This document shows, piece by piece, positions 41,730 through 52,500 of a stretch of 64,000 nt of DNA; position 1 is the first letter of the stretch; every line of letters starts with the position of its first letter. The notes under the pieces were generated by a model. It was not told the DNA's origin. It searched no databases and saw only the letters and a program-made list of their open reading frames with translations. The translations under genes and the position numbers were made by a program. The DNA lies in assembly GCA_026936335.1 (NCBI GenBank), contig JAPMXV010000031.1:401754-465753 (forward strand), written 5' to 3'. This stretch comes from Mantamonas sphyraenae. Its lineage: Eukaryota; CRuMs; Mantamonadidae.

Positions 41730-42308
41730 TCAGTTTGCACTGGCCTCCTTGATCTGGTCGCCGGCCTTGGAGAGGATGGTGGTCTTGCTTGAGTCGTCCA
41801 TCTCGTCGCTGACGCTCTGGAAGGAGGCGAGGCTGGAGCTCATGTTTGTGGAGAGGAAGTGCTCCTCCTGGGCGGACAGCTCCTCGCCAAGCTTCTTGAG
41901 GGCAGAGAGGATCTCTGTGGCCTGTGAGTTGTACTCGTCCTGTGAGAGCTTCTTGAGGGCGAGGTCGCGCTGGAGATTGTCGAGGCGTGTGCGGAGCTGG
42001 CCGGGCTGCTTCTTGGCAAACATGCCAATGACCTCGGGGGTTTGGAAGGCGTCGCTGACGGCGGCCTGGATGGCCAGACGCATGGCGCCGAGCTCGTCGA
42101 CGAGGGAGACGTCGCCGGAGATGAGTTTGTCGAGAGAGGCCTGGAACTCCTTGAGCTGCTCGGTGGTCTCTGCCTTTGTCTCCTCGTACTCCTCCTCGTC
42201 GAGGTCCTCCTTGAGCTCCTCGACGTCCTTGAGCTGCTCGATGAGCCTGGTCATCTGCTCTTGCATGTTTGTGATGAGTTGCTGGGTTTCGTTCTTGCCG
42301 TGGGACAT
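41730..42308 (-). CDS. LZIC: LZIC homologue (leucine zipper and ICAT domain)
   Basis: An intronless 192-residue protein, the same length class as animal LZIC (~190). Matching blocks run through the protein: GKNETQQLITNMQEQMTRLI, DEEEYEETKAETTEQLKEF, LVDELGAMRLAIQAAVSDAF, TPEVIGMFAKKQPGQLRTRL and EILSALKKLGEELSAQEEHF. The N-terminal half is a predicted coiled coil and the C-terminal half the ICAT-like helical region. In animals the ICAT fold is associated with beta-catenin binding; there is no evidence of that pathway here. The start at 42308 is the first Met of the conserved region. Confidence 0.9.
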   Translation of the reverse strand: MSHGKNETQQLITNMQEQMTRLIEQLKDVEELKEDLDEEEYEETKAETTEQLKEFQASLDKLISGDVSLVDELGAMRLAIQAAVSDAFQTPEVIGMFAKKQPGQLRTRLDNLQRDLALKKLSQDEYNSQATEILSALKKLGEELSAQEEHFLSTNMSSSLASFQSVSDEMDDSSKTTILSKAGDQIKEASAN

Positions 42309-42383
42309 GGTGTGATGGTGTGGTTGGGTTGGCCCACGGGAGGGCAACCACCTTTTTTTTGAAGAGAGAATTCGCAAGCGAGC

Positions 42384-43415
42384 ATGAAGATTGCAGTGAT
42401 TGGATGCGGGTCGATTGGCAAGCGACACATTCGCAACCTGTACAAGGAGCATGGGATGCGAGAGCTGCTGTTGTTTGACGTGTTTGATGGGATGTACGCG
42501 GAGCTGGTGGAGGAGCTGGAGGGTGTGGAGGGCACGACGTCCATGGAGCGTGTGTGGGAGTGGGAGCCAGAGGTTGTGTTTGTGTTGAGTCCGAGCAACT
42601 ACCACCTGGAGGCGGCGCTGGAGGCAGCGAAGCGCGGGTGTCACCTGTTTGTGGAGAAGCCCGTGTCGCACAATCTGGAGGGTCTGGACGAGCTGATGGC
42701 GGTCGTGGAGGAGAAACAGGTGGTGACGTTTGTTGGGTGCAACATGCGGTACCATCCCGGGCCAGCGACGGTGAACAAGCTGGTCGGGGAAGGGCGTGTG
42801 GGCCGTGTGCTGTCTGCGCGCATCAAGACGGGATCGTTCCTGCCATCGTGGCGGCCTGGAAGCGACTACACCAAGAGCTACAGCGCGTCGACAGAGTATG
42901 GTGGAGCCATTCTGGACTGCATCCACGAGTTGGACCTTGCTCTGTGGCTGTTGGGCCCAGCGCAGTTGGGAGGGTGTTTGACGCTGCCGGCGGAACATCT
43001 TGGTTTGGCCACGGACGGGGCATCTGAGATCCTACTGGCGCACGAGAACGGCAGCGTGTCCTCTGTACATCTTTCGTTCATGCAGCGTAACTACAAGCGC
43101 TGCATCGAGGTGGTGGGAGAGACAGGCACGCTGGAATGGGATTTTGTGGCGGGCAAGGTGGACGTGTACGGCGACGACGGCCAGGTGAGCGAGTCTGTGG
43201 CACAGGAGGAGGACTGGGAGGTAAACAAGATGTATGTGGACGAGATTGCGCACTTTCTCAAGTGTGTGGAAAGCGGAGAGACGGCGACTGGGAACGACGT
43301 GGCGACGGCGACCAAGACGCTTGCGCTGGCGCTGGAGATCCGTGGGAAGGGCATGGTGGGGAAAGACGGGGAGGGAGAAGAGGGAAGTGTGGATGTGGGG
43401 GTGGAGGTGGAGTGA
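42384..43415 (+). CDS. Gfo/Idh/MocA-family NAD(P)-dependent oxidoreductase
   Basis: An intronless 343-residue protein of typical family length. The N-terminus KIAVIGCGSIGKRHIRNLY is a Rossmann GxGxxG nucleotide-binding site. FVEKPVSHNLEG holds the conserved EKP motif with the catalytic-site Lys. The sequence GGAILDCIHELDLALWLLG is the usual His/Asp block of the second domain. The family oxidises or reduces hydroxyl groups of sugars, inositols and related compounds; the substrate is not evident. The compact bacterial-like sequence without introns could reflect ancient transfer, but the family is also native to eukaryotes. It diverges from LZIC across 75 bp. Confidence 0.88.
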   Translation: MKIAVIGCGSIGKRHIRNLYKEHGMRELLLFDVFDGMYAELVEELEGVEGTTSMERVWEWEPEVVFVLSPSNYHLEAALEAAKRGCHLFVEKPVSHNLEGLDELMAVVEEKQVVTFVGCNMRYHPGPATVNKLVGEGRVGRVLSARIKTGSFLPSWRPGSDYTKSYSASTEYGGAILDCIHELDLALWLLGPAQLGGCLTLPAEHLGLATDGASEILLAHENGSVSSVHLSFMQRNYKRCIEVVGETGTLEWDFVAGKVDVYGDDGQVSESVAQEEDWEVNKMYVDEIAHFLKCVESGETATGNDVATATKTLALALEIRGKGMVGKDGEGEEGSVDVGVEVE

Positions 43416-43461
43416 GCGGCAATGGATGCAAGAGAAGAAGTCTTGTGATCAATACTGTAGG

Positions 43462-44009
43462 ATGGGAAAGCGCAAAATCATTCGCAACGGAGAGATTGTA
43501 GAGGTGGACGACGCAGAACTCGCGAGACAACACTCTGGACAGGGAGGCGCAGGAGGGACGGGAGCACAGGCGGGCGGAGGGGATGGGTTTGTGCAGTCGT
43601 TTGCCGGAGGCGGTTCGTCGAACTTTGACAACCCTGGAGGCGGAGGTGGGAGGCGCGGGAACGGGAACGTGGAGAGGAGGGTACCTGGAGCGAGCGAGTT
43701 TGTAGGTGGGCTTCCGGACGTGACGCTGGGAGGGCACACGTTCCCAGGGTGGGTTGCGGCAGCCGCGGTGCTGGCACTTGTGTTTTCGGGCCCACAGGGG
43801 CTCATTGGAGTCATGCTGGTGTATGCGATTGTGCTCCGTGTGAATCCGTCGCTGGTGGCGACTGGAAACAGTGGTGGTGGCGGTGCTGGTGTGGAGGAGC
43901 AGGGGCGGCGGCAGGAGGCGGAAGCAGGCCCCAGGGCGGGAACCGTGTGGGTGGAAGCGGGCGTGGACAGCGCATCGGGACGTTGCAGGACCTGGACAAG
44001 CAGGATTGA
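43462..44009 (+). CDS. FAM241-like single-pass membrane protein, probable frame break
   Basis: The start MGKRKIIRNGEIVEVDD resembles the MVRILANGEIVQDDD opening of animal FAM241B. A Gly-rich segment follows, then PDVTLGGHTFPGW and one transmembrane helix (~residues 95-125, ending VYAIVLRVNPSL), in the place expected for FAM241. In the starting frame translation runs on through unlikely sequence into the next gene. A -1 shift at about 43889-43893 gives a Gly/Arg-rich tail, then GRGQRIGTLQDLDKQD and a TGA at 44009, which looks like a true C-terminus. That reading yields about 182 residues. The family is small and membrane-bound with unknown biochemical role. The frame break is less certain than the others. 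Confidence 0.6.
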
Positions 44010-44058
44010 GCAAAGGGATGTGGGTGGGGGAGTGCGAAATGGGACGCAATGCAAAAGG

Positions 44059-45200
44059 ATGGAGGACGACGGGTTTGAGTCTGAGGAAGAAGTGGTGCCG
44101 AGCCGTGTGGCCGTGCACTCGCAGGCAGGACTGCGCGAACTGTTGCATGGGGTGGAGATGGGTGGAAGTAGCCCGTCACCAAAGCGTAGTGGGCGGAAGA
44201 GCAAGCGAAAGGGGCAGGCTGCGCAGGAGCGTGCGCGCGAGATCAAACGGGAGGCGTACGAGAAGCGGCTGAAGGAGATGGAGGAGGAGACACAGAGGAT
44301 TGTGGAGAGGAGCAAGGTATGCGAGAGATGGGGGTTGCGGTGGGGCACGGGTACGGGGTTGCTGACACAGGGAAACGAGCGCAGATCAAGCGAGAGCAGC
44401 AGTTTAACGACCTCTTTGACAACATCCGGGAGGAGCAGGAGACATTTGTGCGCAGCGTGGACGAGTATCTCGAGGCAAAGGAGCGGCAGGAGGCGAGGAA
44501 GAAGGAGCAGCTGTATCGAGATTGGTCGGAGCAGATCTTTGAGCCGATTCAGGCGCAAATAACGGAACAATTGGAATCGTTGGACAGCGACGAACTGGGC
44601 AGGACGCACAGGGAGGAGTTTGACGAGGTAGGTCGGCGGGCGGGTGAGGAAAACGGGAGTGTGGCGGGCGTGTGGAGGTGGGAGGAGGTGCGGGTGTGGT
44701 GTGGTGGTGAGGTGGGTGGAGCGTGCGGGTGGGCGGCTGGACGGAGCGCTGACGCGGGACTCGTGGCCACATGACAGTATCTGGCACAGTCGTCGGCTCG
44801 CACAGGTGGCGGACTGGAGGTGGAGAGCAGCCGAAGCAAGCAGAAGAGCAGAATCCGATACAAAAAGACACAGCGGGATCCGCTGAAGAAGGACTTGGAA
44901 AAGACCATTGCGGAGAAGGCGTTCATGGGGGAGAAGATGAGTGTGAAGGCAAAGACACGGGAAGACATGTTGGGCATGGAGTATTGGACGGAGCTAGAGT
45001 GCACGCCGTACCACGACTACGACGCGCGACGGGGAAAGGCCTCGCGACACGGAAACACAAAGAACTCGTCGCGTGTGGTGTTGGATCACTTTTCGTATGC
45101 GCAAGGGTATGATGTGGTGAAGGAAGAGCTGCCCAATGGTGGAAAGACAGGCGTGAGGACGGGGTTCACAGTGGGAGACACGACGATGGGGGATTTGTGA
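44059..45200 (+). CDS. FAM228-like basic coiled-coil protein
   Basis: Three exons, 44059-44316, 44385-44627 and 44778-45200 (introns 68 and 150 nt, both donors gta-g-g-t or gtatgc type, phase 0), encode 307 residues. The start MEDDGFESEEEVVPSR opens an acidic leader. The middle is a Lys/Glu/Arg-rich predicted coiled coil. RKKEQLYRDWSEQIFEPIQ resembles a block shared by FAM228A/B proteins, and RDPLKKDLE plus the Tyr/Asp-rich EYWTELECTPYHDYDAR region also fit that family's plan. FAM228 function is poorly known. The similarity is from memory of short blocks, so the assignment is moderate; the exon model itself is well supported by phase and signals. Confidence 0.6.
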
Positions 45201-45245
45201 GCGGCGAGAGAGAGCGAGAGCAGCAAATGCAGAACCAAGGTACGT

Positions 45246-46758
45246 TTATCGTCGTGATGAAGAGGCGTTGCTGCGTCCAGAACGTGCGCTGCGTGCGCTG
45301 CGTGCACTGGCTCGGCGTGGGGAGGTGGAGCGGGAGCGGGATCGTCGGGAGGTTGTGCGGCGGCCTGTGCCTCGGCCACGACCGGCGTTCTTTCGTCGTC
45401 GACGTCGTCGGCGGCGAGCAACTTTCTTGGCGTAGTACTCGTGCCAGAGAGTCTGGATGCGGAGGGCGGCTTCGTTGCGAAGTTTTTCGAGCTGCTCGAG
45501 CTCGATGCGCTGTTGCTGGAGGCGCTCTTCTTCCTCCAGGAGTCCCTCGGCCTCCTTGAACTTCTTGGTGTGGTCGCTGAGACGGATGAGGTCTGCAGCG
45601 CGCTGGGCCTTGAGATCTTCGAGCTCTTGGTCTTTTTGCTGGAGGTCCTGGTCGCATTTGAGGGACCAGAAGCGGATCTCCTCTTGCATGGCGTCATGCT
45701 TCTTCTTGAGAAAGGCGACACTCTGGTCGTGGACACGGAGCTCCATCTCGATGCGCTTCTGCAGATGCTCGGCCTGCGAGGCGAGCTGGTGCTCCTTCTG
45801 ACTGAACAGGCGCTGGCCTGCTTTCTCCTTGGCGTCGTGCTCCTTGCGCGAGTATTTGAAGCCGATGGTGGTGTTTGTCTTGAGCTCTTGCAGCTCCTGG
45901 CGGCGCCTGTGAATCTCGATTTCCAGCGACTCGACCTCAGACTCTTTCTGCGTGGTGATGTCGTCGATTTCTGCGCGGATGCGTTCAACTGGGCGATGCG
46001 TGTGCTTGCGTGTGAGATCGGGGAGAGGCAGAAAGAGGCGTGGCAGCAGGGGTGCGTGTATGCGAGCGGAAGACGCGTCGGGCGGGCGACGCAACGGTCG
46101 AGCCGGTGCGAGGAAACGAGGCCGTGTGGGCGGACTGGAGGACACACATGAAACAGAGTGTGGTGGAGGGGACGGACACGGGAGTGGGGTGTGCAAAAGG
46201 GAAGTGAACGAGACGCATGTGCGGCATACCTTCGTCTGTGGCCTTGCGAGCGTCGTGGATGAGGTCGTCCAACGACTTCTTCTTGATCTTTTCGTCCTCC
46301 ACGGTGGTGTACAGGGTGTGGAAGGAGCCATCGCGGAGCTCGCGGATGGTAAGTGCAATCATCTGCTCGAGCTCGGTGCGCTGGCGCTGAATCTTGAGCA
46401 GGTTCTCGCTGACGTTTGGGTTTTCGCGCAGGTTGCGGGTGAGGACTTTGGTGCTGTGCTTGAGCTCTCGCTGCACCTCTTTGATCTCCTCTTCGTTCTC
46501 CTTGAACTTCATTTTGTTTTGCTTGAGCTTGAGGTGGGAGCGGAGAGCGAGGAGCTGCTCGTAGCGCTCCTGGTACTCGCGCTGTTCGTCGATGGTGCGC
46601 TTGATTTCCTGGTCCATAAACTGGGCGAGCTCGTCGCGGTGGGCCAGGATGTCTGGGGTGTTTGCCTCGAGCAGGTGCAACTTTTCGAGCCCCTCCTCCA
46701 TGATGGCCGCCACGCGCATGGCTTCCAGCGTGCTCAGGGAAGCGTGTTGCGAGGACAT
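45246..46758 (-). CDS. IQCG: Dynein regulatory complex subunit 9 (IQCG) homologue
   Basis: Exons 46230-46758 and 45246-45988 (intron 241 nt, GTATGC...CCCAG, phase 1) encode 423 residues, close to animal IQCG (~440). The protein is almost wholly coiled coil. Diagnostic stretches are TIRELRDGSFHTLYTTVEDE, followed by KKKSLDDLIHDAR, and LKTNTTIGFKYSRKEHDAKE, all in the order found in IQCG/DRC9. Near the C-terminus, LRNEAALRIQTLWHEYYAKK is an IQ calmodulin-binding motif, then an Arg-rich tail. DRC9 is part of the nexin link of motile axonemes. The stop is TAA. Confidence 0.85.
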
Positions 46759-46818
46759 GGCGAGCGTTGGTGGAGCCAGCGTTTGCGTTGATTTTTGGTT
46801 TGGATTTGGAGGTTTGGA
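46759..46818. promoter_or_regulatory. Minimal bidirectional promoter, IQCG / RecQ helicase
   Basis: Only 60 bp separate the divergent start codons. No distinct element is visible; the assignment is positional. Confidence 0.4.
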
Positions 46819-49109
46819 ATGTCTACGACGACAGGGTATCCGAGTGTGGAGAGTGTGGGTGTGGATGAAGTGGCGTTGTACAAGACATTGCAGCTGCGGT
46901 TTGGGTACGAGGAGTTTCGTGGAGAGCAGCTCGAGGTGATCAAGCACGTGATGGGAGGTAGGTTGGGGAGGGAAGGGAGGGTGGGAGGGAGGGTGGTTTA
47001 AGGGAGGGAAGAAGGGGGGGTGAGGTGGGGTAAGGGAGGGAGGGGAGGGAGGAGGGGAACGGGGGGTCGGGGATCAAGGTCTCGAGTGCTGACGTGGACT
47101 CAGGGAAGGACACGTTTGTGCTCATGCCCACGGGATCGGGCAAATCGCTGTGTTTCCAGCTGCCGGCACTGGTGCGGAGGGGTGTGACGCTTGTGGTGTC
47201 GCCGCTGATCGCGTTGATGCAAAACCAGATCCAGGAGCTGGCCAAAAAGAACATCAAGGCGCATCTGCTGAACTCGTCGATGCGCAAAAGCGAGCGGGAC
47301 GCAGTGATGGAGCAGCTGCAGGATTCGCACGGAGACGGCGGGTTTGGCGAGGGGAGAGAGGTGAAACTGCTGTACTGCACGCCGGAGCTGATCGAAACGG
47401 AACGGTTCCAAAAGGTGCTGGGGTCGTTGCACAAGCGAGGCATGCTGACAATGCTGGCGGTGGACGAGTGTCATTGCATCAGCAGCTGGGGCCACGACTT
47501 TCGACCTGCGTTTCGCAAGCTTAGCGGGTTCAAGAAGCAGTTTCGGGATGTGCCTGTGGTGGCACTGACGGCAACGGCGACAGACAAGGTGGTGAAGGAT
47601 GTGATGGCGACGCTGGACATGGCCAAGGACGCGCGTGTGTTTGTGACGGGGTTCAACAGGCCGAACATCAAGTACCACCTGGTGTACAAGGACTTGATGC
47701 GGGACTCGAGCGGGAATGTGAGCGAGTCGCGTGTGTACAAACATCTGCGCAGCTTTGTGCTGGCTCGCGTGAAGCAGACGGGCATCGTGTACGCGGCGAA
47801 GCGCAAAACGTGCGACCAGCTGGCCGGCGCCATGAACGGGCTGGAGGATCCCAAGAGCGGCGAGATGCTGAGGTGTGCTGCGTACCATGCGGGTCTGAAG
47901 GAGCAAGAGCGGACGGCGGTTCAAGAGGGGTGGTCGAACGGGACGATCAAGGTGGTGGTGGCGACGATTGCGTTTGGGATGGGCATCGACAAGAAGGACG
48001 TGCGGTACGTGCTTCACTACAACATCCCAAAGTCGATGGAGGCATTTTACCAGGAAAGCGGACGCGCAGGACGTGATGGGCAACCGGCAACGAGCGTACT
48101 GTACTACGGCGTGGACGACGTGAACCACACGACGTACCTGTTGGAGTTGGAGGACCGGAAACGCAAGGGGCGAGAACGTAAGGCCGGCAAGACTGGTGAG
48201 ATGGGCGGCAGGGACGAGTTGGTGGCAGGGATGCGCGCATTTAGCAAAATGGCCAAGTACTGTGTGGTGCCCGGCTGCAGGCGCGTGGCGCTGCTGAAGT
48301 ACTTTGGAGACACGCATGCGGAGGAGGTGAAGCAAGTGCGATGTTGCGACTACTGCGACGCGCCAGACAAGGTGCTGAGCAGGATCCAGAAGATCAAGGT
48401 GCGGGGCGGCTCGGGAAAGAACGGAGGACCGTCGATGCTGCGGGACTTTGGCGATCTGGTGAAGCAGTACGAGGCACAGTCGAGCCAAGCAGAGCAGGAT
48501 CGGGCGCGTGCAGAGGCAGATGCAGAGGAGGATGCCGAGGCCGAGGAGGCAATGCAGGAGGACGAGGAAGGCTGGGCGGAGGCGGTGGCTGCAAGACTGG
48601 GCAGGAAGCGGTCACACGCCAAGATGTTGGAGAGACTGGAGGAGAAGGAGGCAGCAACGGAGGGGTTTGCATTGGGTGGGGCAGAGGCAAGCCGGAACAG
48701 CGAGAATGCGCACGCGGAAGTGTTTGCAAACAGGCCGTTCCTGCACGCAGAGCAGACGGCAAGATTTCGGGACCTGACGCTGGAGGTACGTGAACGTGGG
48801 TTGATGAAGGTGGCGCGTGTGCTTCAGGACAACTGGAACGCGTGGGTGTTGGGGGAGGAGGCGCAGGGGCTGGGGGTGGAGGCAGACCAGGTGGATGTGC
48901 AGCAGGTGGCCAAGGAGTGCGAGTTTGCGTGTCTGTCCATCAACAGCGTCTACATTTCCAAGCTGCTGGGAAATACGCGGCAGATTGCGGCGCAGACGGC
49001 AGATGGCCAACTTGCAGACGGTCTGCGGTTTGCGCTGGAGAGCAGCCAGAGTGCAACGGAAGCAGAGGGGGATGTGAAGCGGCAGCGGGTGGAGGGAAGC
49101 GAGGGGTGA
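46819..49109 (+). CDS. RecQ-family DNA helicase
   Basis: Exons 46819-46957 and 47104-49109 (intron 146 nt, gtaggt...ctcag, phase 1) encode 714 residues. Helicase motifs appear in order: motif 0 FRGEQLEVI, motif I MPTGSGKS (~residue 55), motif Ia SPLIALMQNQ, motif II DECH with CISSWGHDFRP (~165), motif III ALTATAT, and motif VI GRAGRDG. The RecQ zinc site is present (CRRVALLKYFGD ... CCDYC, ~435-465). No clear HRDC domain follows; the C-terminal part is Glu/Ala-rich coiled coil, more like RECQL5 than BLM/WRN. It unwinds DNA 3'-5' in recombination and fork repair. The intron is strongly G-rich. Confidence 0.92.
46960..47080 (+). other. G-quadruplex-prone intron sequence
   Basis: The first RecQ intron holds more than ten runs of three or more guanines with short spacers (gggagggaagggagggtggg type), well above the four runs needed for an intramolecular G-quadruplex. 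It lies on the coding strand, so the pre-mRNA would carry it as well. Structure is predicted, not shown. Confidence 0.6.
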
Positions 49110-49524
49110 TGGAGGGTGGAAAACAATGTACGGCGGGCTTGGTGCCCATCGTGTGTGGGGCTGCACTACGACGAGGTATCTTTCACCGGGTTTTGATCTG
49201 CGACGTCGTGTGGCCCGCGTAGGCATGGGGAGGGACCAGGCGGGTCTGTTGAGCGTCGCATTGTGTGTGTGTAGGCTCTCTGCGCTTCCGCATGCACGGT
49301 GTAAAGGGTGTGCACCGTACAGCGTGGCTAGCAGGGCCGGCATGTCGCGCACGAGAGGGCTGGCAACGCGGTACGCGTGGCAGCGGGTTCGCACGCGGAG
49401 GAGGAACCCTGGCATGCCACGTGCGGTTGTGCAGCCATGCATGGCGAGCTTTAGCGTGTGATCTGCGCCGCTTGTATCGCCGCAGGGGCGAAGAAAGACG
49501 AGTCCGAGCGGTTTCTGTGCGGCG
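49110..49524. other. Longest gene-free stretch in the window
   Basis: These 415 bp lie between the RecQ stop and the MED14 start. No conserved coding sequence, tRNA-like box pair or repeat was found. Short ORFs here show no protein-like features. It presumably holds the RecQ 3' UTR and the MED14 promoter, but is larger than any other spacer, so an unannotated RNA gene cannot be excluded. Confidence 0.3.
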
Positions 49525-52500
49525 ATGAGTTTTTGCGATGGGCAAGCCAACGCGATGGAGGTCGTCGGCGAGCAGCAGCAGCAGCAGCAGCAGCAGGTTG
49601 TGGATGTGATCCACCAGACGCCTGTGGCGGAGCTGGTGCACAAGCTGGTGCTGGACGCGTACAACTCGCTGAGCAAGCTGACGGACAGGCTGAGCAATAT
49701 GAGCGACGGAGAGAAGAAAGCAAACGTTGCTGGAGTACCTGCACGGGACTCGGTACAGGTTCATCCGGCTGCTGGTGATTGTGCGGTGGGCGAAAAAGGT
49801 GGAGGCGCAGTTTGCTAGGTTTCCCGAAGCGAATGCACACCTGAACGGACAAGACATGGTACTGTCGCAGCACGCGTGGACTCTGATGCGCATGGCACAC
49901 GAGGACGTGCGTACGTCGCGGTAAGTGGGGAGGGGGGGGGGTGAGAGGATCATGCAGGGTGAGGCCTGACAAGTCGCCGAACAGAGTGCCTCGGTACGAC
50001 GTGCAGATTGCAAATGACGTGCTGTCGACAGGCACGTACAGACGGTTCCCACGGTGGATCCTAGATGTTGTGGGCGGAGAGGAGTGGCTGGAGGGGAACC
50101 GGTTGACAAACGCGCTGAGGCGGCTTGATCACCTGCTGTACCAGCGCTTGATGGAGGCAGAGGTGCTGCCGGAGAAGTTTGAGGTGCGTGTGGAGGATGG
50201 TCAGCTGCTGTGTGGTGTGCACGGAGAGTTTGAGGTTGCGCTGGTGGTGCTGAACGAGGCGGAGTTTCCGGTTGAAGGCGGGCTGGAGGAAGAGGGGCAA
50301 GAGGGCGGAGCGTCGGAGGAGCCCAAGGCAGTGCGGGAGGCCGGTACGACGCCGTGGGAGGTGTTGGAGGTGGCGATGAAATTGCGTACGCTTGTGCCCG
50401 TGCTGAACGAGTACATATACGTTCAGGACGCAGGAGCGCGCGGGGCAGCGGTACAGCTGCGTCGCAACCAGCAGGAAGCGCTGCGGCACCTGCTGCATAG
50501 GTCGATGAGCAGTGCGTACGCGTTGTGTAGGTCGCCTCTGGTGGCCATGCACACGTGTATGCACACGGTGTGTCTGCACGCGCAGTTGGACGATCTGCAC
50601 GTTCAAGCGGAACACCTGGGACGTGAACAGTGGTCGCACACGGTGCAGTGGGTGGTGCAACAGGACGGTCGGTTGCAATTGCGCTACTGGGGGCGGCAAG
50701 GAGTGCTGTCTGTGGGTATGGCGGCAGACGGCAAGTCGCTTGCGGTTGAACATACTCCGCACCTTCGCGGTGTGAAGCTTACGCTGGAGATGGGCAAAGG
50801 AGGAGACGGATGCGCAGTGGAGCTGCAACGTTTGCTGGTGGAGGTGCGGTGGCTGTACGCACGACAGCGGCTGCAACGGTTGGAAGCGCTGCTTGTGGAG
50901 AGCGGATGGGCGCCCGAGTCGCTGGAGGTGACGGATCTTCAGCTGCGTGTGGAGCTGGGCGCACACGTGCATGCGTTGTGCATAGAGGTGGACGAACACG
51001 CAGGTGTGTTTGTGGCAGCTCAAGAGTGCGTGCGCGAGATGAGCGGGCTGGAACGAGAGCGAGTACGGCTGTGGCTGCGCGGGATGGTGGTGGAGAGCGA
51101 GTCTGAGGCGCAGCGGGTGGTGAAACACATGGAGTACGTGCGGCAGCTGGTGCTTTTGACGGCGATGGAGCGCGGGCTGGAGTTGCTAGGTCTGCAGCGG
51201 CAGAACGGGTTGAACGCGCGCTTGTCGAGCAAGGTGTGCAGGGAAAAGGCCAAGGGACACGCATTGCTGGCATCTGTGCTGCAAACGTATCCAGAGAGCA
51301 ACGGGGAAGGGTCGGGCGCACGCATGGCGAGTGGATCGCAGCGACGGCGCGCGAGCGTGCGCAGGCATGCGTTCTTTGCACTGGACAGCGGCGTACTGGT
51401 GTTGTGGATTGGAAAGGGATTTGTGCCCCAGTGGGCTGTGCTTCTGTGCCGTGAGGGCGTGTGTTACGATGTGGTGGATGTGCCCTGGGAGGCAGAGGGC
51501 CCGGGGAACGAGCAGGTGGCGGACGAAGCCGCAATGGTGGGCAAGGGAGAAGGGTTGCGGAAACGAAAGCGAGAGGATGAGGATGAAGAAAGCGGGGAGG
51601 TTGCGGGCGGACCGGGAGGGGACTTGAAGCGCAGTCGCAGCAATGGGCTGGAGGCGAGTCTGGATCTGGACTGGATGGGGGTGGAAGAAGCAAGAGCGGG
51701 AGAGGAGGACGAGGACACGGAACATGAGCTGCTGCGTGTGTTGCAAGCACAGGTGCAGCGTGTAGAGAGGCGTGCGCGTACGCGTCTTGTGTGCGACATG
51801 CTTGGACGCGAGGGAATCGGACACAGTGTGCTGGGCAACACGGGGTGTGTGAGCGCACGCATGAACTGCCTGCCACTGCGTGTGACGCAGCTGCTGTTTG
51901 TGGTGAACGCCGAGGCGGAGCTGGAAGGCGATGGCAACGGGTGGGAGGTGGTGCTGTTTGAGAGTGGCAGTGCGTTTGACGTGGTGGAGGGCGAGGAGTG
52001 TGGAGAGCTGAAACACAGGGTGCAGGTGGCCAAGAACGTGGCGTACGAGGCAAGTGACAAGGTTCTGCGCATGCGATATGGGCGCATGGACGAAGAGACG
52101 ATGCAGCGATTTCTTGCACAACTGCGCGGCCTGCTGACGATGACACAGCTGAATGTGCAAGTGGCGTCTGCGTTGGAAGGGCAGGCGGCGTTGCGGGAAC
52201 GCGTGCGCGTGGTGCATCGGGACCACCAGGTGCTTGTGTTGGAGTTTGGAGGGGCGGAGCCGGTGCGCATGATGTGGAGCTGGGATGTGGAGGGACAGGC
52301 GCTGCAGGTCGCGTGCGAAGAGGAATTCGTGTTGGCGCGACACGTGTGCAGCGTGCTGAACAGTGGCGGTGTGGAGAGAGAAGAAACGGTGCGTGAGATG
52401 TTGTGGGTGGTGTCCAACGCTGTGGAGCCGCTGCGCGAGATGGGGCGGATGTTTGCGCGTGGCGAAACGGCGCAGCTGCTGGATGCGCGGTATCCGCTGG

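Noticed and set aside
42384-43415. Horizontal transfer of the Gfo/Idh/MocA gene from bacteria
   Set aside because: Intronless and bacterial-like, but base composition and codon preference look like its neighbours and other genes here are also intronless; no phylogeny is available.
43462-44562. One long protein joining the FAM241-like and FAM228-like regions
   Set aside because: The in-frame connecting sequence is implausible, while a natural C-terminus exists in the shifted frame and a good start follows 49 bp later.
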